64,000 nt of DNA from Sporopachydermia quercuum (Eukaryota > Ascomycota > Sporopachydermiomycetes > Sporopachydermiales > Sporopachydermiaceae), in contig BCGN01000005.1 of the NCBI GenBank assembly GCA_001599295.1, positions 1-64,000 of the forward strand. Reading direction: 5' to 3'. How positions within the stretch are numbered: the stretch's first letter is position 1; each line of letters starts with the position of its first letter. Shown piece by piece: positions 1 to 11,333 of this stretch. The translations under genes and the position numbers were made by a program. The notes under the pieces are model-generated. The model did no database searches and was not told the origin of the DNA. It saw nothing but the letters and a program-made list of their open reading frames with translations.

Positions 1-163
1 TGACGGTTCTGGTACTGACGTAACAACATTGTTTACAAGCGTAACCGGACCAGGAAGTTCATCTACTGGAACAGTGGCAACCTATGAAGGCGGATCTTCG
101 AAACATTCTTTTAATTCTCTCACTGGTTGGATCTTAATTCTTTCCAGTATAATATTTGTTTGA
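1..163 (+). CDS. C-terminal end of a GPI-anchored cell-surface protein (partial)
   Basis: Only the last 53 codons are inside the window; the frame is open from base 2 to the TGA at 161-163. The visible part is Gly/Ser/Thr-rich, as in the glycosylated stalk of yeast wall proteins, and ends in a hydrophobic tail LTGWILILSSIIFV with nothing after it. A small-residue stretch (GGSS) followed by a short spacer and a terminal hydrophobic segment is the layout of a GPI attachment signal, so the mature protein is probably linked to the plasma membrane or wall glucan. No catalytic domain is visible, so the family (Gas, Crh, Ecm33, Yps or an adhesin) cannot be told. The GPI reading is an inference from composition and position. 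Confidence 0.7.
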   Translation, partial: DGSGTDVTTLFTSVTGPGSSSTGTVATYEGGSSKHSFNSLTGWILILSSIIFV

Positions 164-1477
164 AGCAAGACAAAAATTGATTTTGCCCGAAAAACAATAT
201 ACCATAATAACTTTGATACTCATATTTTAGTTTTCTTATTTTCACACATTAATTCGTTTAGATACTAGGATGGACCTTTTCTTCTTTTTTAATCAAAACA
301 GATTGAATACTTTATAATTTCTATATTGGATGAGTAAAATGTAGTCATCCGTTTCAATGCTAGTAGCTCTATGTTGATTTCAATGTCCTAGTATCACATT
401 GTATTGTTCCAACCAATAATACACTCACTTTAATCAAAAGACTCTCATCTAACGACACTCAATGCTAGAGAGATCGAATAGTGAGTAAAAATAAGCAAGT
501 GAGAAATACAAGACGCAAAGAAGATGTTTAACCGGGGAAGTTCAATGCACTTTGAAGATTTTCTACATTGTCGGTTTGTAATCCATGGTCATTAATTGAA
601 CATGAACCACAAATGCCTATTGGTATTTTAATCAAAAGAAATAAACGTTAATCAAATCATGGCATCATATTAGCACAAATGTACTAACTTTGATTTTATG
701 TATCGTAAAATAAACGTTCAGCTGCCCAAACAGTGCTATTACAAAGTCGCATCAAGCAACTAATCAATTGCTCCTAGCTAACTGCAGATTCACATAATAT
801 ACATTTCTATTCTGTCAAGGTAAATTAAACAATAGACATTTATTGTTTTCCAAGATACGACGAAAATGGTTCTACGTATTCTACATCCTCCTAATTTCTT
901 CTCACGAGTTTTTTGGATTGAGGTTTTGTATTTTATGAAATTACCTTCCATATGGTGCTGACTTTCTTGAAATATGTTACAAACACAAACTTCACCACAA
1001 CTTAACCAGTATCACCCACCTTACACCAAATTCCACTATACTTTTCAAACCTTATGCAACTAATGCATTAACTTTTTAGACCCTAATAATTGATATGGCT
1101 CAAGCTGACCATGTTGTCTAAATTAGGCAAAATATAAACACTTTATTTCACTTCTCCGTTCTAGTCGTATCACGCAGTTTAGTTTGTATGTCCAATAGAC
1201 AATTATCTGCCTGTTGTTTAATTCTACATTGTTATTACCTTAATGCTTGACTCAACTTGGAACAATTTTCTTTACTTTTGACCATCTCCATAGTTTAGAA
1301 CAAATTATTATGATCAGTCCCTGGTCTATAAATCGGATTCAACACATGGTTGTTTCATTCTTTTCCTCCAAGTCATTACCCAGTTATTCGATTATCGATA
1401 TCTCTTTACAGCCTCCACTAGGACATTAAACACTTGGGATACTTTAAGNCAAATAACAAACCATTTCAATTGAAACA
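164..1477. other. intergenic region upstream of DBF2
   Basis: About 1.3 kb of AT-rich sequence between the GPI-protein stop and the DBF2 start. No convincing coding exon, tRNA or repeat. An exact TACTAAC lies at 681-687 but I could not pair it with a donor and a coding exon. It presumably holds the GPI-gene terminator and the DBF2 promoter. Confidence 0.6.
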
Positions 1478-3340
1478 ATGACTCACTTCAAGACACAGGA
1501 ACTTGAGGATTTGTCTCAAGGTCTGAGATCTCTACAGATTCCTCAGTCACCTCCAAGACAAACAGTTCAATCATCCAATTCCTCATCTTTTCAGATTGAT
1601 CCTTTCAGAATCAGTCAGCTTATCCCCGGAGCCCAGTTAAATTGCTCTACAGGATCTCCACCCTTGAAGACGATTGCCGAGTCTTCAGGCAAGACTTCTC
1701 CTCTTTCACCTTCACGATTTTTCAAGTCAAGAAATGCAGAAAATGAATCTCCTGGCAGGAAATTAGTTCCTGGATCTCCAGAGCCTGTAAGTAACCCACA
1801 ATTTAGTCAATCACAACTACATGCGCAACAAAATCTATCTCGAGATTTCTATTCAAAGGCAAGTAATGCTCAGACTAAACGACTAGTTACTGTGGCTAAG
1901 ATGTATTTCCTGGACTTCTATTGTGACCATTTTGAGTATGTGGTATCAAGAAGTAGTAGAAACAAAACAGTCAAGGAAAGCTTGAACAAAATCTCCAATA
2001 CCACCGAAAGAGAGTTACAATGGAAAACTTACCTAACGAGAGAAAGAGTTCTGTTGAGAAAAAGAAGAGTCAAACCTAAACATAAAGATTTTACAATGAT
2101 CACTCAAGTAGGTCAAGGTGGTTATGGCCAAGTGTATCTAGCAAGAAAAAATGATACTAAAGAAGTTTGTGCGCTGAAAATTCTCAATAAGAGACTACTT
2201 ATGAAACTTGATGAAACTAATCATGTATTAACTGAGAGAGATATTTTAACCAATACAAGATCAGAATGGCTAGTTAAGTTATTATATGCCTTTCAAGATA
2301 TGAGCAATGTATACTTGGCAATGGAGTTTGTACCTGGGGGAGATTATAGAACATTACTCAACAATACAGGTACTTTGAAGCCTCATCATGCTAGGTTCTA
2401 TATCTCCGAAATGTTTGTTGCTGTCAACGAATTNCACAAATTGGGTTATACCCACCGTGATTTAAAACCAGAAAACTTTCTTTTAGATCAAGGAGGACAT
2501 ATCAAGCTAACAGATTTCGGTTTGGCAGCTGGTACTGTTTCTAATGAAAGAATTGAAAGTATGAGAATTAAACTTAACCAAGTAACTAACATTGGCCTAC
2601 AAAACAATAGTAATCCTTATGACTCATATACCAAATCTGTTACTCAACGTCAACAGATTTATCGCTCATTACGTTCGACTTATATTTCTGATGTTAACTA
2701 CGCCAATTCAGTTGTTGGCTCTCCTGATTACATGGCTTTGGAAGTACTTCTTGGAAAGAACTACAACTATACAATTGATTATTGGTCTTTAGGCTGTATG
2801 CTCTATGAAACACTAGCTGGTTTTCCACCATTCGCTGGTGAAACTCCAGAAGAAACGTATACAAATTTGAAGCAATGGAAGAAAACTCTCCAACGACCAA
2901 GATATGATGATGGTAGATTTGTTTTTAGTGACAGAACTTGGGTTTTGATAACCAAACTTATTGCTGCTGAGCCTTATAGGCTAAGAACTTTTGAATCAAT
3001 TAAAGTACAGCCTTATTTTGCTGAAGTTGATTTCAGTAACTTAAGAAACACACATCCCCCTTTTATTCCTCAACTTGATGACGAGGAAGATGCTGGTTAC
3101 TTTGATGATTTCACCAATGAGAAAGATATGGCAAAATATAAAGAAGTTATGGATAAAAGAAACCAAATTGAAAATATGGCTGATAAAGGTTTACCGTCTA
3201 GATCTTTTGTTGGCTTTACTTTCAAGCATAAAGTTACTTCCAACTATAACTTACTTAATGGGGGTCAACTTGACACTCCTTTCTCTATGAGAGGACAGGA
3301 AAGTGTGAATCCTAGGGAAATGTTTGCTACTTTGTACTAA
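1478..3340 (+). CDS. DBF2: Dbf2/Dbf20-type NDR kinase of the mitotic exit network
   Basis: Serine/threonine kinase of the NDR/LATS branch of the AGC family, 620 aa. In S. cerevisiae Dbf2 with Mob1 acts downstream of Cdc15 to release Cdc14 and to drive cytokinesis. The first ~140 residues are Ser/Pro-rich and poorly conserved. A basic Mob-binding segment (RKRRVKPKHKDF) leads into the kinase domain. Visible motifs are the glycine loop GQGGYGQVYLA (from about residue 212), HRDLKPEN (H326), DFGLAAG, and the activation segment ANSVVGSPDYMALEVL (about 410-425). The NDR-specific insert between DFG and APE is present. The hydrophobic motif VGFTFKHK puts the regulatory threonine at about T581. Near-identity to Dbf2 across these motifs separates it from Cbk1. 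One ambiguous base (2434) makes residue 319 unknown. The start is the first ATG of the frame. Confidence 0.95.
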   Translation: MTHFKTQELEDLSQGLRSLQIPQSPPRQTVQSSNSSSFQIDPFRISQLIPGAQLNCSTGSPPLKTIAESSGKTSPLSPSRFFKSRNAENESPGRKLVPGSPEPVSNPQFSQSQLHAQQNLSRDFYSKASNAQTKRLVTVAKMYFLDFYCDHFEYVVSRSSRNKTVKESLNKISNTTERELQWKTYLTRERVLLRKRRVKPKHKDFTMITQVGQGGYGQVYLARKNDTKEVCALKILNKRLLMKLDETNHVLTERDILTNTRSEWLVKLLYAFQDMSNVYLAMEFVPGGDYRTLLNNTGTLKPHHARFYISEMFVAVNEXHKLGYTHRDLKPENFLLDQGGHIKLTDFGLAAGTVSNERIESMRIKLNQVTNIGLQNNSNPYDSYTKSVTQRQQIYRSLRSTYISDVNYANSVVGSPDYMALEVLLGKNYNYTIDYWSLGCMLYETLAGFPPFAGETPEETYTNLKQWKKTLQRPRYDDGRFVFSDRTWVLITKLIAAEPYRLRTFESIKVQPYFAEVDFSNLRNTHPPFIPQLDDEEDAGYFDDFTNEKDMAKYKEVMDKRNQIENMADKGLPSRSFVGFTFKHKVTSNYNLLNGGQLDTPFSMRGQESVNPREMFATLY

Positions 3341-3851
3341 CTAGTATTTATGATTGAAAGAGGTAGCATGGTATGTATTACATAATTCAGGATATTGTTT
3401 TTGCTTGTGAACTTGAAGTTAATGATTTTTATACTGGAATATTTGGTTTATAGGTGAGAGATTTCATCTGGTTGTGTTGATTATTATTGTATGCTGTTGT
3501 GGTATATATATTTGTACAACATAGGTCATCAATGGAATATGGTATTATCTGATACTCTAATGAATTCCAAGGGATCGGTATCATGATAAGCGGTTAGAGA
3601 ATAGTATCAGTTTTTTTATATAAACGACAATTGTTTTTACCAAAACTAATCCTATTAATATTTTAGTAGTCAATAGATTATATTCTAAACACGAAAAACC
3701 AGAGCGTTAACTATTTATACCATCAACTTTTATAATAAATTGTATTATATATAGCTATCATCTACCATGAGATAGATATTGTTCTTNCCTTACTATAATG
3801 ATCTTCTGCTACAGAAAACTATCTTGTCCATCATGTTCAATCATTAAGCTG
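3341..3851. other. convergent intergenic region DBF2/DRN1
   Basis: Tail-to-tail interval of about 510 bases, AT-rich, with no gene seen; it should contain both 3' ends. Confidence 0.6.
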
Positions 3852-5912
3852 TTATGCACTGAAATCATATGGTTCAAATAAAGATCGGAATAGATCACGG
3901 TTTTGGGTTTCTTCTTCAACACTCTGAACACAATTTNTCCAGTCATAAACATCTTCAGACTGATTCAAAACTTTAGCAATTACTTTTCTAATAAATTTGA
4001 AATCGAAGAAGCTATCAATCAAAGATATCAGGGTAATCTCATTGTCGGTATATGTTCTAATAGTTAGNAGAATGTAGTCATCACCTTGTAGAATAGCTTC
4101 TGCTTCTTCTGGAGTAATTTGCTCGAAAACTTTATCATAAACACTATTGTTCTTACCATTACTATCACTTTTCACCATAACAAATTTGAGGCTTTTCTGT
4201 TGTTGTTGAGCCTCAATATGTTTCAAAGCTGGTATAAATTTAGCCATTAATCTATTAGATATTGTATATCCCTGAGTGATCAAATGGACACCACGTTTCC
4301 TATTAGCTTGCCAAGTAACAGTGCCATAATTGAACTTCTCATTAAACATTTGATGAATAACTTTCTCATATCGAGTCATTTCTTGCCTTACAGGCAGTTC
4401 AACTACACTTTCAATAGGGGATGTCTTTAACGATGCAAAATTAGGTGTATGAGCTATTGGTGTTACAAGAAAATCAGAAGATAACGTCCGAACGGCACTC
4501 TGAGAAGACGCTCCCTTTTCTTCAGAGTTGACTTTACTNCTAGCAATCCTAGCACTAGTTAAGGGACCCTTCTGTAGCGCAACATAAACATGTTCACCAA
4601 TACTCAGTAATAAATGTTTCTCAACATTAGGATTTGATAAACAGAAAAAGCACTCTTGAGGCGCAACTGTCACCTTTTTCCGTTTTTTATTTCTTTCAAG
4701 CTCATTATGAGTATTTCTTTTGTTGTGTCTATCGTTGGTATCAAATCTACTATTCTTTTGAATATTTTCGTAAACGTCAGGTTTCTTTTCAACAAAAGGA
4801 TTATTCAATTCCAATTGATCTTGGTCATCAGCTTCGTCTTTTACAAATGGTACATCTAAATTGAAAGCTGCTGCCCATTTGTCTTTTCCACCAATTTTTC
4901 CTATACTTATAAATCGAGTAACCCGTGTAGTTGCGGCTTCTGGCCAAGTAAAATGTTTCCTAGTGAAATAACAGCCTTTAGAAGAACCAACTGAAAAACA
5001 GTACCTAGGTTTCGTCGATTTAATTATTCGATCAAGAAAAGGATCATATTTTAATGAATTTTGTTCACACAACTGTGTTTCTTCTTTCAGAAATACCTCT
5101 GGCCATTGATAAGTAACTAGAATGTCTAATTGATGATTAGAGAATTGTTTCAAAATTGTCGCCTTAGAGGTTTCGTTAATATCCGCTGACAAAAACCCAA
5201 TTAATGCACCATTTTTTAGTTTTATCACACCAAAATCTCCTGCGGAAATTATGTTGGAGTCTCCTTGTTGTAGGGTTGAAATATTCAAACCAGGAATACT
5301 ATCAACAACTGGGTCGATTCCTTTAGTGAAAAATAGTTTTGTAGGACCTTGCTCAAAAGTTTTAAGAACTGAGACTACTTTTTCATTGAATTCTGAACTT
5401 TGATTCAGTTCATTAAACTTTCCAACAGAGAATGGATCTCCAAGTAGAATTATAACATCAAAGCTATTTGATTTCTCATTCAAAGCTTGGACCTTTGAAA
5501 GAGAAATCTGTAAAGAGGCGACGTCTAGATTAGCAACTAAACTTATGATTATGAATCAGTTAGTATTCTGATGACAAAAATAGAGTCTTGGACAAATGTG
5601 GTCAATAAATGTAGAGCGCCGATAAAAAGATAGAAATTTCTGTTGTAATGATTAATTGGTTTCCATGAGAATCACTCTTATATCGATAGTAGATCATACA
5701 ATGGAACATTCTGAATTCATTGGAATGAGTTATCATCTTTGATGAAAATATCGAAATTCGAGTAACAAAAATTGTGCAAATAAATGGGCAGATTTAATAA
5801 CATCTTATCTCCTTATTCATTAACAAAATATTCCAATAATTAACCATGATCGAGGTATTCATTCCACAACGATTCATGGTGGGTGTAAGAAACTTTATAC
5901 ATACAACCTCAT
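3852..5912 (-). CDS. DRN1: Drn1/CWF19-like lariat debranching cofactor, spliced
   Basis: Homologue of S. cerevisiae Drn1 and human CWF19L1, which assist Dbr1 in intron-lariat turnover. Reading is complement(join(3852..5541,5905..5912)), 565 aa. The long exon has no ATG near its conserved start. Upstream lie a donor GTATGT (5904-5899), a perfect TACTAAC (5565-5559) and the first following AG, an AAG at 5544-5542. Joining ATGAGGTT to the next base gives MRFLVANLDVASLQ, which matches the family N-terminus (compare human LRLLACGDVEG). Exon 1 is therefore only 8 nt and the intron 363 nt. The CwfJ C-terminal region carries paired cysteines CFFC, the HIT-like segment around IAHTPNF, and a C-terminal LFRSLFEPYDF as in the second CwfJ domain. 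Three ambiguous bases fall in the gene. The splice model is inferred from signals and homology, not from transcripts. Confidence 0.88.
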
Positions 5913-6352
5913 ATTAGTTTCAAATCTAGAACCAAAGTAATTTCGATCGGAGTAATTGCTGGCGTTGAAACGTATTTTCTTCGAGATCCAAGCAAGGCAT
6001 TCCGTTGAGAATTCNATCGTTTCCCATTCATTATATGATTGATAGGAAGGAGAGAGAAAAGAAACCCAAATCAAGAATTGTAAACTGAGCGAAAGACAAT
6101 TTCAGCACGTGAATGCAATTTATCTTTGAGATGAGATATCATGTCAATTAATAGAATTATCTGGTACGTAANTAGGAATTTAACAAAGATAGGTGCTCAT
6201 GTAATCAGAAAATGCTAATTTATCCTGATTACATCATCATATATACATATTATACTATAGTTGAAGGGAAACAACTATTCACTAAGACCTAATTACAAAG
6301 ATATGGCATATGGAGTATCGCCATTTCCTATCCTTAATTGATATCCCATACG
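5913..6352. other. intergenic region between ARG81-like gene and DRN1
   Basis: About 440 bases between two minus-strand genes. It should hold the terminator of the zinc-cluster gene and the DRN1 promoter. No gene seen; two ambiguous bases (6015, 6172). Confidence 0.55.
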
Positions 6353-9300
6353 TCAACTTAGCAGCAAATTCATTTCCCAATCATGCGTGACATTCACCCA
6401 GTCGCAGTTCTCTTCATCTGCTTGTCTCCGTTTCCATACTTCTTCGATAACCTGCCTGGCTCCCCAGTAAGTACCTAATCCTTCACTACTTAACAGTCTC
6501 AACCATTCCTTGAATCCTTGTTGAATATCATCATCAATTGCTTCACAGGCAGCAATAAAACCCGGCCATAACAAAGGCGTAGCTATAGTTATTTTGGCCT
6601 CGACCATTTTCTGAAATTTGAGCAAATGACGTAAACATTCCCGGACATTGGTTTGTAGCATCATTGAATGAACTTGTCTCACTTGTCTAAAAAAGTATAT
6701 TATTAATGCATGATAGAATGACATTGCATGATGATATAGAACTTCATTCGTAGGACTAGAAAATTCTCTTGGTTCGTTTTTCTTTCTTCCATCAGATGAA
6801 GATACAGTCACTGGCGTACATGTATTACTACCATCACCACCGACAAGATTGCCACGTCCCTTAACATTATTACTAACATTACCTTTATCAATGCTTTCAC
6901 CATTGCCATCAATATCATTACCATTATTCTTATCAAACAAACTCCTCTTAGGCTCAAATATCTTACGATCAAGTTTCCAGTTCAAAAGCTCTTTCTCTAG
7001 TTCATTACACTTTTGGTTGAATCTCTTTGGTAAAGTATCCTTTGATCTGTAATAAATAGAATGTCTCACCAATCCTGTAAGTTGTCTGAAGAGTACTAAC
7101 AATGACATTGGAAGTCCATAGAACACGTCTGTAGAAATAGGATCTTCCATTGGCGTTCTATCACCATGTACTGGTATTAAGAAATTTCTATCTGATAATG
7201 ATTCGTTGATCCAAAGTGTGGAAGGCGAAAGCTCATGTCTTTTCTTATAAATCTGATAACTAGATCCAGATCCAATACCTGCTTCTGAAGAGGTAGAAGT
7301 TGAGGTTGAGGCAGTTGAAGCAACTGAAACAGCTTCATTGGGCAAAATGCCGTCATTCGTAACATTATAAGATGACGACGTAGTAGCAGTAGATGAATCG
7401 GCATTAGTATCAGCAATAGTATTGGAATTAGAATTGTTACTATTACTAATACTATCCTTACCGCTCGCTTTCTTATTACTATCACTACTATTACCGCTGC
7501 TATTACTACCACTACCAACGCCATTATTACTATTCTCACTCTCATCATCCTCATACAACCTACCATCGATCTTTTCTTTAATATTATCAACATCCAAATC
7601 AGTACTTTCTTCCAAAAGTCTTAGAAATGAAAATATCCTATGCAGAATTAAAGCCTTCTGACTTAAAGGTCTACCAGAGTTCTCCCTTGCTTCTACAAAT
7701 GATTCACAAGCTCCCAAATAAATTCTGCAATCACTCATAGTTCCCCATACAACATCCATAGTAACCATACATAATGCTGCTGTCAACACATCTTTATATT
7801 TGTCTTCAGACAAATCCTGCATCAAGCAATCTTTCAAATGACTTGTTGCTTGAGATCTTAGTTGGATTCCTAAGTTCAGGTAATGTAACATCCGTTCCGA
7901 ACCTCTTTGATACTTCGATTGAAGATTGAACGAAGCAATGGCCATTACGCCATTCAAAATAGCGTTTTTAGAAGAACTAGTTAACCCTTTACATACTAAT
8001 TCACCCATTGCATGAACTGCCCGGAAATGATGGATTTTCCTCCAAGGATTATAGGGAATCTGAACAACAGACATCAAACTGCAGATTGTAGTATAATAGT
8101 AATGCAGCAAAGCTCTTGCTTCAGAGCCAACAACAATAGCTAAGGGTGTATTTGGAATTGTATTACAATTATCAACAGTCGTATTGCTATTACTACTGTT
8201 TTTATTGGTATTGTTGTTGTTCATTACACTGCTGACACCTTCTTCGAAAGAACTATGTTGAAGCAGAGATTCAGGAATAACAGAAGCAATTGTCGATAGA
8301 ACATTGCTAGTATTTCTGTTTGGTAGTTTAGGTAGAATATGAGGAGGAGCAGGTTTGAGTACCTGGTATTTGGTATCAACGGATGCATTCAATTCACTGC
8401 TTTGCTTGACATTTGGTGTTTGTGCATCAATATCTGTTTGAATATCTGTTTGGACAACTGGCAGATGTTCACCGTATTGCACTATTTCTTCAGCTTCAAG
8501 GGTTTCCTCTTGCAGTTGTAAATGTTGCAGATGCTGTGATGTATGTTGGGTTTGAGTATGAGCATGAGTACGAGTATGAGAATGAGAATGGGCATGAGAA
8601 CCGGCTTGTAGGTGTCCATGATGGCGATGTTGTTGCTGGTTATCCTTTAGTTGATGTGTATGTCCTTGTAAAGCTGTTTCCTTACCATGGTGAGCATCCT
8701 GCGTATTGTTATTGCCATATTGATCAACCATCATACTGTCACTATCANGATTCAACCCTTTGAAATAAGTCTCATGAGAGTTCAACACACTGTCTGAAGG
8801 NAAAAACCCATTATCAAGGAAAGAAGATAACGATAAAGCTGTTGCAGGATCAAATACCATGTTTAGATTAGATGATAACAAATTAGGTGTCCTTGGAACA
8901 TCTAATAAAGGATTGAACATTTTATTAGCAACCACAAGATTATTATCAACTAATGTAGACGATCCTGTTATTTCATTAGAAGTATGACTGGTGAAACCAA
9001 ATGGATTATTGTTAGAGAATTCAATAAGAAATGTATCAGGAATAGGAAGATTGTCTTGATTTTGATCAAAATCACGTAAAGAAGAAGTAGAGGAAGGTGT
9101 CAAATGTGCTGCAGGTTTTGGAGATTCTTGAGACTGTGGTTGATTATAACCTGTTGATCCGTTACTTATTAATCTCGGTCGTTGTCTGTATGGTTCACCA
9201 GATGATGTTCCAACACTTGTACTAAACGGTGAGACTNCTTGTGATTTTACTTCTGATGGTGATCCAATGCTGCCAACACTGTGGGTATCAGAACTAGAAC

Positions 9301-10042
9301 TAATGCTATGTCTACTGTTATTGCTTCTTCTATAGCGATGTCTTTTCCCAGTGTTGATTCCCTTGAAAACGCCAAAAGGACCCAGCACCATTGTTTCCTT
9401 ATCACGTAACGATTCACCGGGAGAATGAAGAGTGTTTAGATCTCTGTCCATATCTTCATAAACACTGTACTTCATATGAGGAGGATACTCCACAAAATCA
9501 ATGGTTCTTCTTTGGAAATATTGTTCTTTACTGGCTTCCNTTCCTGATTTATTACCTGTAGACTCTTTGGGTATGCCATTATCATTATTATTAGTACCGA
9601 AGTTTCCACCAACACTGCTAGACGTACCAGACGCCAGGGAAGAAGATCCTGTAGCATAAGAAGAGTTTCCAGTGGTGTTCTCTGCTCCGGAAGCTGATCC
9701 GTCCTGTTTGAGCTTACCATTGCTGTTATAACTGCTGTTTGAATTATCGTCAGGGTTATACGCAGTAGAAGAGCTTTCCTTAGAAAACTGAATTTTGTTC
9801 TTAGTGATTTCAGCAAATGACTGTAGAGAAGTGCCGCTTTTATTGCCAGGTTTCAAATTTTCAAGTGGATCATTATTCAATTTCAAAGGGGTTGACCAAA
9901 TGAGCTTTATATCATAGCCTGCACATTTTATTCCGGCTTTGATACATCTTTGGCATGCCGGTCTTTTCAAATCACAACGAATTTTCCGCGTTCGACAGGT
10001 CCAACAGCCCGTGAATGTTTTTCTTCGTTTAGCTGTTGACAT
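6353..10042 (-). CDS. ARG81: Zn2Cys6 transcription factor, Arg81-like
   Basis: Fungal binuclear zinc-cluster regulator, 1229 aa. The six cysteines lie at residues ~13-40 in GCWTCRTRKIRCDLKRPACQ and CIKAGIKCAGYDIKLIW. The segment TFTGCWTCR with a trailing GYDIKLxW is the form I associate with Arg81 (ArgRII), the regulator of arginine metabolism in S. cerevisiae. A fungal transcription factor middle domain follows (around EARALLHYYYTTICSLMS and the C-terminal HHAMSFYHALIIYFFRQV). Long Ser/Asn/Gly-rich linkers and a His-rich run separate the domains and make it longer than Arg81 (880 aa). Four ambiguous bases fall inside. The class is certain; the Arg81 assignment is moderate, since related zinc-cluster proteins share this finger. 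Confidence 0.75.
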   Translation of the reverse strand: MSTAKRRKTFTGCWTCRTRKIRCDLKRPACQRCIKAGIKCAGYDIKLIWSTPLKLNNDPLENLKPGNKSGTSLQSFAEITKNKIQFSKESSSTAYNPDDNSNSSYNSNGKLKQDGSASGAENTTGNSSYATGSSSLASGTSSSVGGNFGTNNNDNGIPKESTGNKSGXEASKEQYFQRRTIDFVEYPPHMKYSVYEDMDRDLNTLHSPGESLRDKETMVLGPFGVFKGINTGKRHRYRRSNNSRHSISSSSDTHSVGSIGSPSEVKSQXVSPFSTSVGTSSGEPYRQRPRLISNGSTGYNQPQSQESPKPAAHLTPSSTSSLRDFDQNQDNLPIPDTFLIEFSNNNPFGFTSHTSNEITGSSTLVDNNLVVANKMFNPLLDVPRTPNLLSSNLNMVFDPATALSLSSFLDNGFXPSDSVLNSHETYFKGLNXDSDSMMVDQYGNNNTQDAHHGKETALQGHTHQLKDNQQQHRHHGHLQAGSHAHSHSHTRTHAHTQTQHTSQHLQHLQLQEETLEAEEIVQYGEHLPVVQTDIQTDIDAQTPNVKQSSELNASVDTKYQVLKPAPPHILPKLPNRNTSNVLSTIASVIPESLLQHSSFEEGVSSVMNNNNTNKNSSNSNTTVDNCNTIPNTPLAIVVGSEARALLHYYYTTICSLMSVVQIPYNPWRKIHHFRAVHAMGELVCKGLTSSSKNAILNGVMAIASFNLQSKYQRGSERMLHYLNLGIQLRSQATSHLKDCLMQDLSEDKYKDVLTAALCMVTMDVVWGTMSDCRIYLGACESFVEARENSGRPLSQKALILHRIFSFLRLLEESTDLDVDNIKEKIDGRLYEDDESENSNNGVGSGSNSSGNSSDSNKKASGKDSISNSNNSNSNTIADTNADSSTATTSSSYNVTNDGILPNEAVSVASTASTSTSTSSEAGIGSGSSYQIYKKRHELSPSTLWINESLSDRNFLIPVHGDRTPMEDPISTDVFYGLPMSLLVLFRQLTGLVRHSIYYRSKDTLPKRFNQKCNELEKELLNWKLDRKIFEPKRSLFDKNNGNDIDGNGESIDKGNVSNNVKGRGNLVGGDGSNTCTPVTVSSSDGRKKNEPREFSSPTNEVLYHHAMSFYHALIIYFFRQVRQVHSMMLQTNVRECLRHLLKFQKMVEAKITIATPLLWPGFIAACEAIDDDIQQGFKEWLRLLSSEGLGTYWGARQVIEEVWKRRQADEENCDWVNVTHDWEMNLLLS
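8550..8600 (-). repeat. degenerate hexamer repeat coding a His-rich run
   Basis: On the plus strand a run of imperfect ATGAG-containing hexamers; on the coding strand it gives alternating His with Ser, Ala or Thr (HAHSHSHTRTHAHTQTQ) inside the Arg81-like protein. Probably length-variable low-complexity sequence. Confidence 0.7.
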
Positions 10043-11333
10043 TATTTTTATGCGTATAAAATTAGATTGTCATTGAAATGNAATAGTATGATGGAAATGT
10101 AGTGTAATGTTGATTATATGGCATGAAGTTTCAAGTGTTCTACAACGTATTAAGTATCGTCGAACAGATTGAGAATGGGCAAAAATATACGCTTCCTCTT
10201 TGATGCAGTAAAGCATAAGCTGCAGAGGGTTCTACTGAAAGACAACACTTGATGTAGTTAATGTGTAAGTAACGTTGAAAGATAATACAACTGGGTAGCA
10301 CTTAGTCGTACAACGGAACACAAACTGTTACTGGAGAGACAACGTCAATGAACCGGACACAATCGACGACTACGCTCTTATGGCGGAAGACAGGAGGAAA
10401 CACTTGATTGAATCTATTTCAATGAATGATAATAATATATGAGTTATCATTGCCATACAGAACCCATTCAAATGCACGGATAAGAGCAAAAAAGCAAAAA
10501 CAGGAAAAGAAGCAAGAACAAAAATAAANAATAATACGAACATGTGATTTCATAAAGTTAAAGTTTGAGAATATATGCAAGAACATGCAGGTATTCTTCC
10601 TAAGAGAAAGAGCACTATCAAGTGATTGGACTGATAGACACTAGGATAGGATAATTCTGATCACATTACTATTATATTGAAAATATTGGGATGATTGATA
10701 AAATTCAGTAGTTTCAAGAAGATGCCAAAATAAGAATCATCAATAGAGAAAATTCAGATAGGGTTGGTGGCTGCGCTACTAGAGGATCAAGATATAAACC
10801 TAAAGTTGGAATTGTTCCGTTGAGAATGAGAATTACTGAAATCTTATATTTATTTGTCAAGAGTATTTGGAGATCTCAAGATTTTAGTCGCATACTTCAA
10901 TCAACCAGTCCAGTATCCNGTATCCACATCTCACACATCATTCACCAGTAATCTTGCCCTTAAAATAAGGATATGCTTCTTTCGTAGAAGGCTTCTTTTC
11001 CTTCCTAAAACAAACACTCATGCATATATATGCATATATGCATTGCATTACATATTTCTGCATTTTCGTCTACTAACATTTATTGTAGAACGTTACCAAT
11101 AATCTATCAATATTGTGCTTTAGTTGTTGCCTATTGATAATGATATTCCAATGGCAAATACAGTAACCGTACTATATTTTCCTCCACATTTCGAATTCTG
11201 TATAATAGATCTTCCCTATTAACCTTTGAGACTCAGCTGATACTCAACACAAGTAGTTAAGGTACATACTGATAACATTAACATTAACACCATCTCTGTT
11301 CATCTATTCATATGAACCAGTATCTCAGTTAAA
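10043..11333. other. divergent intergenic region ARG81-like/TAF13
   Basis: About 1.3 kb of shared upstream sequence. Alternating ATGCATATAT tracts near 11020-11045. A perfect TACTAAC at about 11072 followed by a TTGTAG acceptor could mark a 5'-leader intron of TAF13, but I found no matching donor with confidence. No coding exon seen. Confidence 0.5.

Noticed and set aside
681-687. Perfect TACTAAC upstream of DBF2
   Set aside because: No donor and no coding exon could be paired with it; a few chance copies are expected in 64 kb.
7177-8763. Long frames opposite or overlapping the Arg81-like gene
   Set aside because: They mirror simple Ser/Asn/Thr codon repeats of the real gene and have no independent features.
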